Source of the DNA: Cyclostephanos tholiformis
Taxonomy: Eukaryota > Bacillariophyta > Thalassiosirophyceae > Thalassiosirales > Thalassiosiraceae
NCBI GenBank assembly: GCA_036939975.1
Contig: JALLPB010000603.1
Location: 1 to 14,324 of the forward strand
DNA length: 14,324 bases
Reading direction: 5' to 3'
Part shown: piece by piece, positions 7,526-14,324 of the stretch
Layout of the letters: every line of letters begins with the position of its first letter
Numbering within the stretch: the stretch's first letter is position 1
Program-made: the position numbers and the translations under genes
Notes under the pieces: model-generated
The model's input: the letters and a program-made list of their open reading frames with translations, nothing else
Told to the model about the DNA's origin: nothing
The model's database searches: none

Positions 7526-10500
7526 ATGAGCAACGAGAACAGTAGCGCGCAGCAGCCTAGAAATGATAACGAGCAAACTTCAGCACCGCATGATAATGCC
7601 ACCACCGCCGACGCCAACAGAGGGAGTCCTGCTGCGAGAACCATCCCTCGAACGATAAGCAGCATCCACAGCTTTCACAGCACTACACAGATAATTCATG
7701 ATGGTAATGTGGTCAGCGTCCACAGTATTCACAGCAGCGTCAGCTTTAGCGCACCCGACGAGGATATCTTGTCCATCGAGACTTCGTTAGAACAGGTGGC
7801 GTCCGCCTCACACAATGCGCCCCGCGTGGGTGCGAGGGCGTCTTTCAATTCCATCAGCGATGCGTTGGGAAGCTTGCGCTCCCGCCTGCAACAGGCGCAT
7901 CATCAGCAGCGCGGCCGGTCCGCCAATCGCAGCTCGTGGATACAGCGGTTGCAGGACAGGTTGCATGCTGTCGACGCGGCCCACTCATCGCGCGTCCCCC
8001 TCCACGTGATGGAAAGTAGGAGGAGATCTGATCCCACTGTAATGATTCATCGGGCAGCGGAAGAATTTAAGAACAGCGAGGAACGTCGTTCAACGGCCGC
8101 ATTGGCTACTTCTTTTCATTTGTCTGCCAGAATATTTCACATTGATACAAGGGGAGCAACTATCGTGAGTGATAGAGTAGGAGATCAAACAACGAGTGTT
8201 GCGGCGGAGGACTCAAGTGCGATGGACCCAGCAGCAAGTGAAACGACGAATAGTTCAGCGCCAGCTGGTTCTAGTAATGGCCAGCCAACACCGGTGCGGG
8301 TGGTTCGTTCCAGCATTTTATTTGCCAGCCGTGCCATGGCAAACAGATCGATAATGGAGGGGACTTCCAATCTTTTACTAGCCAGTGGTGGGGACGGAGC
8401 CAATTTCAGTCGACGAAGCTTATTGGGTGATAGGGTGTTGAGCAGTGCCGCGAGTTTGCGAGACCTAGAAATGCATGTTCATCCGAGTGTTCGTACATTC
8501 CTATCCCCGATCGCCGATATCCATGTCGATCACAACCAGACAACGGAATATATTGACAAGGATGATGATTTGATGGAAGTGGAGCCGGGAGACGATAAAG
8601 GCGCGAAACAACTGTTCCAAGTTGGAATCACGGATGAACAGTCGTTTCATGATGATGCTATGGGCTCAAACGATCAAATGGGGAGTTCAGACCAAAATGA
8701 TAAGACCATTCAATTAACACAGGAGGACGAAGACGCAATGGAAGTCGATGCAACACCTGACACAGTAGATGTCAGTACCGTATTGTATTCCTGGGGAAGA
8801 GGCGAACAGTCGCTTCATGATGACTCCAAGGAGAGGATTCAGTTGAACGATGATGATGAAGATAAGATTGCTCAGATGATACAAGTATCATCGCGTCTTC
8901 AGTCAAAATCAATCCTTGCTATCGCAACAGGTCAAAATCACTCCGCCTGCGCAACTTCACAAGGCACCCTCTACATTGCCGGGAAAAACATTCATGGATG
9001 TGTAGATCCAAATTGTTCAGAGGGAGTTGTTATTTCTCGCCCTGTACTCCTGGACTGCATCAGTCATGTAAGAGTGTTGCAAGTTAGCTGTGGACTGGAC
9101 CACACGGCTGTAATATCGTCCACCGGGTCTGTCGTGAGTATTAATTTCTCAATTTATTTATGTACAGCCTCACATTTGTGCACTGCTAATGTTCTCCATG
9201 ACTCGCACACTCTATGAATCGGCAGCTGACATGGGGGAACAATATTTATGGCCAATTAGGTCATCGTGTTAAAGGCATCCAGTCCGCTGATTTCCAAGGC
9301 CCTACAAACTGCCGTCCTATGGGAATGGTTCTTGGCCAAGGACAAAGAGCTTTGTCAATTGCTTGTGGCACGAACTACACGTTGGTCCTCACTGAACACT
9401 TCTCTCTCCTTGCTTGCGGCGTCGCTTCAATCGCTGGATATCAGGACACAGAAAATTGGGGCGTCCCTCATGAAATTCCATCGCTCATTGGGCTACCTAT
9501 AGTTGGAATCTCGGCAGGTGATGGTCATGCTTCAGTGGTAACAGCGCATGGGACAGCATACATTTGGGGAGAGAATAGAAATGGGTGTTGTGCCAGAGCG
9601 TTCCCTGAGACAATATCATTACCCGTTCCAGTGAAAGTACCGTCTCTTTCCTCCCCCGACGACGTTGCAATAGTGCACGTAGCTTGTGGTCTTGAGCACA
9701 GTGTGTTTGTGACTAAATCTGGTCACCTGTTGGTTTGCGGCAGCAACTATCGCGGTCAGTTGGGTATTTCTGCCTCTGAACTACAATCGACGAGCTCAAT
9801 CGTACCAGTGCGGCACCCCAAAGGAGGATCATTTGTTTCGGCTGAAGCGGGTAATTCGCACTCATTGATTTTGGACACTGCAGGAGACCTGTGGGTAACA
9901 AACACAAATGGACTTCAGTGCATTCTTCATGGAAAATCAGTGCTGACGTTTGCAGCTGGTGGGGATAATTGCATTGCCATCTCGCCAGCACCACACGGCT
10001 TGAAATCGCTTCAGCGACAATTTTCAATGGAAATGCCAGAGAAACGAAGGTCTCTAGTGGACGAGGTGAATAAATTGCTTGATGATATAGACTTCGACAA
10101 CACGAGAAAGAAACATGCCAGCCAAGAAATAGCTCTGAAGTTGGAAGAATTGCTTCGGTATCCATCACTGTTGAACTTCATCTTGAATCCGATGAAGCTT
10201 GATAAAATGTTCGAGCGATGCATATTATGTGCCGCAAATGACATTGAAACGAAACAGATCATGGCCAACTCAATTGAGCGGGGCATGAAAGTTGGCCTTG
10301 ATAGTTTGCGAGGGAGCAGAATGATGTACCCTGAGGCTGTGAATTGTCTTCTGAGCTATATTAAGTTTTTCGACATACGACGTGATAATTCGGTTGTTTT
10401 CGATGTGCGGGGAGAGGCAATTTTTTTGTTTTGTGACACCATATTAGGAGTGCCTTTCGAAGGGTATAATGGTGAGGTTGAGTTTCGTTATATTTCATAC

Positions 10501-12479
10501 CGTTTTGGCAATCCCTCCGCTGATGCGTGATTTTTATTTCATTAGCATTGCACGACTTTGCGACACATATGTATCAGCCAAATTTATTCGTCAGTATGCT
10601 AGTAAGGCCATTGCTACTCACGCTGAATGCCTGCACAAAATTCACTGTCGACGAGGATAAAGTGGAGCACTTTGAGCCATCAAGGCGATCAGTTCCAGTG
10701 TTAGTCGCAGTGCTGTCGTGGCTCTGGGCCATGTCGCAGGAAGCTGGATTGGCGGATCCCAAAGATTTCTATTCAGACGGTGTATCGCAGATCAATATTG
10801 AAACACTCTTTCAGGACCTATACAGAATGAAAAAAGCTTCTCCCCAAGAACGCAACAGAAATTTTCATATTTGCGCCCATCCTTTTTTGCTCGTAAGTTC
10901 CAGTGTTGTCATCGTTTAGATTTTTTTACGGAGATAATTACAAGTGCCTAAACTTCGTTGCAGTCGCCAGGCTGTAAAAGAAATTTACTTCAGATGGAGT
11001 CCCAGGTTGAGATGTTTAAGGCAATGATGGGCGACGTAGAGTTTAGAGAGAGCACTCTCCAGTACACGGTTTCTCCTTTTTTCCCGCTGGAGATCGAGCG
11101 AGAACATCTGGTACAACAAACTCTTGATATAATCAAAAAAGCGAATCCTAAAGATATTCGCAAAAGATTAAGAGTTACATTCAAGGGTGAACCCGGTCTT
11201 GATGCCGGTGGGGTCACAAAAGAGGTCAGTTCACTATTCTCCAGTTGCTTTCTTTTACAATGTCGCTCTTTGATTGATTAGGAACCGAACATTTCTTGCC
11301 GAAAATCAGTTTTTTCAGCTTCTCAGCGAAGAGCTTTTTGATGTAGAAATATCTGGACTTTGGTCGAAGAAATATGGTGATAAAATCAATTGGTTCAACC
11401 CTGATAACACGTGGGACGAAAGTGGATACGAAATGATTGGCGTGCTGTTTGGCCTGGCAGTGTACAATTCAGTTTTGCTAGATGTACGTTTCCCCATTGG
11501 TAAGTGTGTGAAACACCAGAAGTAGCCCTCTCCTGATTTTATCGTACTTAGCTGACCGTTCAGCGTTCAATTTTTATTGCTAGCTGTGTACCGAAAGATT
11601 GTGAGTTTACACATACATGTTTCTTTGCGTGCGATGCAATATCCGCGACCTCTAATCTCATTTATCCATCTTTTTTGATTATTACTTACAGCTGGGCCTA
11701 CCTCTTGGTCTTGAAGACATAATGGACGAGGAGTTGCGACGAGGCCTCAAGCAACTTTTGGAATACCAAGGCGAGGATGTCGAAGACGTCTTCTCTCTGA
11801 CATTTGAATTGACATGGACAGAAATGGGTGAAAAGCGCAGAGTTGAACTTAAACCTGATGGCGCGAATATACCAGTGACAAGAGCCAACAGAGAAGAATA
11901 TGTTCTGCGTTTTGTGCGTTGGGTGCTTGTGGACAGCATTAAATCGCAATGGGATCAGTTCCAAACTGGCGTGATGCGCATAATGGAAGCCTCGAGCCTG
12001 GATTTATTCTCGCCAGAAGAGTTAGAGTTGCTAGTTGTCGGTATTCCTCACTTAGATTTTGAGGCTTTAGAGAAGAATACCAAGTATGAGGGGGGATACG
12101 ATGGGTCCACAGAAGTTGTGAAGAATTTTTGGAAGTTCGTAAAAGAGTTAGATTTGGAGGACCAGTCGAGGCTTCTGAAGTTTGTCACGGCGACTTCCAA
12201 GGCACCGATCGGAGGCTTGGGTAAAATGGATTTCATCATCCAGAAAGCAGGAACAGATAGCGCCAATCTACCTACAAGCCACACATGCTTTAACACGTGA
12301 GGAAACACAACTCCATATTTTTTGATATTATCACTTATCCTTACTTGCATCTAACCCTTCTCATTCTGAACGCTCTACCACTAAGGCTCCTCCTCCCTGA
12401 TTATGGTGATAATTACGATAAGCTCAAAAACTTACTTGGTCGCGCTATCCTGGAATGTGAAGGTTTTGGTTTAGAGTAA
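7526..12479 (+). CDS. RCC1-HECT (HERC-type) E3 ubiquitin ligase, eight exons
   Basis: Proposed exons: 7526-9133, 9226-10471, 10546-10892, 10964-11224, 11310-11499, 11584-11600, 11692-12296 and 12386-12479, totalling 4368 nt or 1455 residues plus stop. All introns (71-92 nt) have GT..AG ends, and the frame closes through phases 0, 1, 0, 0, 1, 0 and 2. Residues 1-415 are a Ser/Asp-rich disordered region. Residues about 417-795 are an RCC1-like beta-propeller with recurring blade words (LYSWGRGE, LTWGNNIYGQLGH, YIWGENRNG, VACGLEHSVFVT, CGSNYRGQLG). Residues about 800-1100 are a helical linker ending FHICAHPFLLSPGCKR, as in other HECT ligases. The HECT domain at about 1105-1455 carries GLDAGGVTKEFFQLL, YNSVLLDVRFPIAVYRKI, GGLGK and the catalytic Cys1422 in LPTSHTCFN (codon at 12286-12288). 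The C-terminus EGFGLE is typical. Such ligases accept ubiquitin from an E2 on the Cys and pass it to substrates. The layout matches small HERCs (HERC3/4), with an added N-terminal extension. The exon junctions were chosen by protein conservation. Confidence 0.9.
8636..8823 (+). repeat. Degenerate internal duplication before and within the first RCC1 blade
   Basis: A 20-nt word at 8636-8655 recurs at 8804-8823 with one mismatch. It encodes EQSFHDDA and EQSLHDDS. Both copies are followed, at different distances, by IQL and an acidic run (IQLTQEDEDAMEVD and IQLNDDDEDK). The second copy replaces the usual G-Q-L-G-H-G-D word of the first RCC1 blade after YSWGRGE. This looks like an in-frame duplication with a later 13-codon length difference. 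Confidence 0.5.
11584..11600 (+). other. 17-nt microexon (exon 6) of the HERC-type gene
   Basis: The exon reads CT GTG TAC CGA AAG ATT. With the last G of exon 5 it encodes A-V-Y-R-K-I, which completes the conserved HECT segment DVRFPI-AVYRKI-LGLPLGLEDIMDE. It is preceded by TTGCTAG and followed by the donor GTGAGT. The flanking introns are 84 nt (11500-11583, phase 1) and 91 nt (11601-11691, phase 0). Skipping it would remove 17 nt and shift the frame before most of the HECT domain. Confidence 0.85.
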
Positions 12480-12767
12480 TTAGAGAAAGAGGTTACTCAG
12501 TGCCATGTATCCACAGGGAGGTTTTGCCTGTCTTGCATATCCTACATCGAAGCATCATCACATCAACTCGAAGACACCTAAAAGCTGAGGATGTGGAGCA
12601 TCATCACTGCGAGAAAGCTGAGGACCATCATCACTTTGGAAATAACTGACTACGATAAGAAATTTTATTAGGAATTTTGATTTGCTATAAATTCGCGGCC
12701 CACTGAGAAACACGACATCCGACGTGGGCAGTCCCACCATACTACGGGCCCGTCGGCGAGTCGTCAA
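12480..12767. other. Convergent intergenic region with a short tandem repeat
   Basis: 288 bp between the HERC-type stop and the stop of the next gene on the minus strand. It holds an imperfect tandem repeat at 12581-12635: AAAGCTGAGGA and CATCATCACT occur twice in the same order. The 69-codon minus frame 12558-12767 has no recognisable domain and is not called as a gene. Confidence 0.4.
12581..12635. repeat. Imperfect two-copy tandem repeat
   Basis: Unit 1 starts at 12581 and unit 2 at 12614. Both contain AAAGCTGAGGA followed by CATCATCACT; unit 1 has an extra TGTGGAG-type insert between the words. A third CATCATCAC word lies just upstream near 12552. It falls in the presumed 3' UTR of the HERC-type gene. 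Confidence 0.5.
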
Positions 12768-13285
12768 TTATGACGTCCTCCCATGAACGTCGTTCGTCTC
12801 CTCGACAACCCCGTCCGGCGACCTGACCGCGTAATCCATTCCCCCGTCGCTGCCGCGCGAGGACGCGCCGAAAGACCATGGAAACGGGAGCGGACCGGAC
12901 AATACAGGCATATCCGGCTCCTTAATGACTTGACTCCTCCTCGAGGGAGGGGGGGCATCCCACATCATCATTGCCGGCAATGTCGGCCTAATATCGCGCC
13001 GCCGGTGCGACGATGCCATCATCGCGCTTTCCTCCTCCCGGTACTTGCGTTCCATCTCCTCATACTGACTCTCAGGCAAAACGTAACCCAACCTTTGATT
13101 CAGTGTATCTTTGACGCTGCTTATCGCGTCGATCTTCTTCATTTCGAGTTCGATCGGATCCATGAAACCCACATCGTATTGTCCGTTGGCGCGCGCCCCC
13201 CCTGTGGAAATGCCCGTGCTGTACGCCCCCGGACGGGATTGGGGTTGCTCGCACGGATGCCACCTCCGCCTCCTCGCCCCCCCGG

Positions 13286-13317
<32 letters not shown>

Positions 13318-14108
13318 CCGCCTCCGCCTCCACCACCCCCGCCCGCGCCCGCGCCCGCGCGAGCGCGCAAAGACGAGGATGTCGACGATCGAGACATCGA
13401 TCGAGATAACGAATCGGAGCCCCCCACGGCGAAACTCCCACCACCCACCTCGAACGACAACTGGGATAACCGTAATTCCTCACTCGCCCTATCGTTCTCG
13501 ATCAACATCACGGATATCTCCGCATCGGTGACGTCTCCCATCAAGCTAAGTTCATGGCGTAGGTCGCTGATGCGCTGCGATGACGATCCCCCCGGCGTGC
13601 TAGGATCCGAATTCGTAGTTGCCCTACGGCGATATACAGAAGAGTAGGAGGTAGGTGTGGTTGCGCCCAATGTCCCTAGGGAGGAGGAACGGGCGTCGCG
13701 GTGACTGTCGTCACTACCGTACGACGGAGTCGATGCTGCCCTCCCTTCCGTGCCGTAGGGTGGCCTCGGGTCTACGTCATCATTATTGTTAACTCCCCCG
13801 ATCGTACCGCTGCTCAACCCAAGCAGGGTCTGGTAGGAATTGCCGAAGCTACCGCTTTCCCCCTCCAACCCCCAAGACGATGCGGGATTGGGCGAATTGA
13901 AGCTGCCGCTCCCCCCCCCCCATGGCGCGTGGTTGGAATTGCCGAAGCTGCCGTCTCCGCGGGTCGACGATGTCGGATTGGGCGAATGATAGAAGCCGTC
14001 GTTCTCAGCGACCATCCGATCGGACGAAGACGACGCCGGATCGTCGCCGGCGGGATTGTTTTCCTCCTCTTCGACGGGACTTGTCATGACTGCCATGGTT
14101 TCATTCAC
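12768..14108 (-). CDS. Disordered Gly/Ser/Asn-rich protein of unknown function
   Basis: A 446-residue intronless protein without a recognised family. The first 170 residues are acidic then Ser/Gly/Asn/Pro-rich and contain a tandem duplication (SPNPTSS...GDGSFGNSN and SPNPASS...ESGSFGNSY). Residues about 178-225 are a likely amphipathic helix region (QRISDLRHELSLMGDVTDAE, then SVMLIENDRASEELRLSQLSFE). A low-complexity centre follows with Ser/Arg repeats, ARAGAGA, poly-Gly, Asn/Ser runs and RRRRWHP. A second likely helical region (about 320-370, DPIELEMKKIDAISSVKDTLNQ region and a Glu/Arg-rich stretch) precedes a Pro-rich tail. The ATG at 14108 is the first in frame, and a second Met five codons on is also possible. 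Long plus-strand open frames in this GC-rich stretch (12783-13409, 13111-13647, 13701-14141) are shadows. The two helical segments suggest short interaction modules; the role is unknown. Confidence 0.7.
13836..14003. repeat. Tandem duplication of about 95 nt inside the disordered-protein gene
   Basis: On the plus strand GGAATTGCCGAAGCT occurs at 13836-13850 and again at 13935-13949 (99 nt apart). GGATTGGGCGAAT occurs near 13885 and again near 13975 (90 nt apart). The offsets are multiples of three, so the duplication is in frame, with a 9-nt length difference between units. It explains the two SPNPxSS/GSFGNS blocks of the protein. An 11-C run (13911-13921) within it encodes Gly residues and may vary in length. 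Confidence 0.75.
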
Positions 14109-14324
14109 ACTGCTTTCTATTTAATTATTACTGCCACTTAAATTTTTCTTGTGTCGTTTCTATCATCATAATAATATTATGTTGTACCACCAATCGTACC
14201 AAAAAAAAAGGTGTTGAGAGTTTGGGCCTGTCGTAACCCTACTCTCAATGTTCTCCGACAAACGAAAATCGGTCCAAAAAACACCCTATTTGATGAATTC
14301 AGCTAGTGCACATAGGAAAATGTG
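14109..14324. promoter_or_regulatory. Upstream region of the disordered-protein gene
   Basis: 216 bp 5' of the minus-strand gene. It is AT-rich with an A9 run (14201-14209). An inverted repeat TTGAGAGT (14214-14221) and ACTCTCAA (14241-14248), extendable by GGG/CCC inside, lies about 105 nt from the start codon and could be a paired binding site. No ORF is visible. Confidence 0.35.

Noticed and set aside
9134..9167. Alternative first-intron acceptor TACAG at 9163-9167
   Set aside because: It has a better pyrimidine context but puts the next exon out of the RCC1 frame and runs into a stop; the acceptor at 9225 restores the conserved blade.
9214..10530. A separate RCC1-like gene starting at the ATG at 9214
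   Set aside because: The propeller blade word T-W-G-N-N-I-Y-G-Q-L-G-H starts at 9229 and continues the blade ending S-T-G-S-V at 9133. A 92-nt GT..AG intron joins them in frame, so this is an internal exon.
7526..12479. A pseudogene or frameshifted HECT ligase
   Set aside because: Every frame break coincides with a GT..AG intron of normal size, and all catalytic and structural motifs, including the catalytic Cys and C-terminus, are intact.
12783..14141. Long plus-strand frames (12783-13409, 13111-13647, 13701-14141)
   Set aside because: They lie opposite the minus-strand gene in very GC-rich sequence, where stops are rare, and read as Pro/Leu/Arg-rich sequence without domains. The minus frame is a single 446-codon frame, but this choice is less certain than for the other genes.
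1..14324. CRISPR arrays, insertion sequences, rRNA or integrase-type mobile genes
   Set aside because: No regularly spaced repeats, transposase motifs or rRNA signatures were seen, and the window has eukaryotic gene structure.

Overview
The window looks like nuclear DNA of a photosynthetic stramenopile, most probably a diatom. Three things suggest this. The genes are compact, alternate between strands and are mostly intronless. One gene has short introns (71-92 nt) with GT..AG ends. One acetyltransferase starts with a signal-peptide-like segment followed by a Phe-containing motif (GFALPA) that resembles the ASAFAP plastid import motif of secondary plastids. No bacterial features are visible. 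The assignment to diatoms is inference; the species cannot be named from the sequence.

Layout: (1) 3-263 (+), the 3' end of a Gly-rich protein running off the left edge through a poly-G tract. (2) 264-1402, about 1.1 kb without a convincing gene; it holds an inverted repeat around an E2F-like motif and a four-codon upstream ORF. (3) 1403-2401 (+), a protein with two tandem GST-N/thioredoxin-fold domains. (4) 2501-3727 (-), a putatively plastid-targeted GNAT N-acetyltransferase, convergent with the previous gene. (5) 3728-4344, a divergent promoter region with a second E2F-like motif. (6) 4345-5691 (+), a protein with a FAIM1-like N-terminal domain and a long disordered Pro/Gln/Ser tail. (7) 5974-7122 (-), a START-domain lipid-transfer-like protein. 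(8) 7123-7525, a divergent promoter region. (9) 7526-12479 (+), the main gene: an eight-exon RCC1-HECT (HERC-type) E3 ubiquitin ligase of 1455 residues, which appears as several disconnected open frames until spliced; one exon is only 17 nt. (10) 12768-14108 (-), a disordered, Gly/Ser/Asn-rich protein of unknown function with an internal tandem duplication. (11) 14109-14324, upstream sequence of that gene.

The genes do not form an obvious pathway. They look like a normal stretch of a compact algal nuclear genome with divergent and convergent pairs. The strongest results are the exon model of the HERC-type ligase with its microexon and the FAIM1-like domain in an alga. I see no clear evidence of a new multi-gene system.
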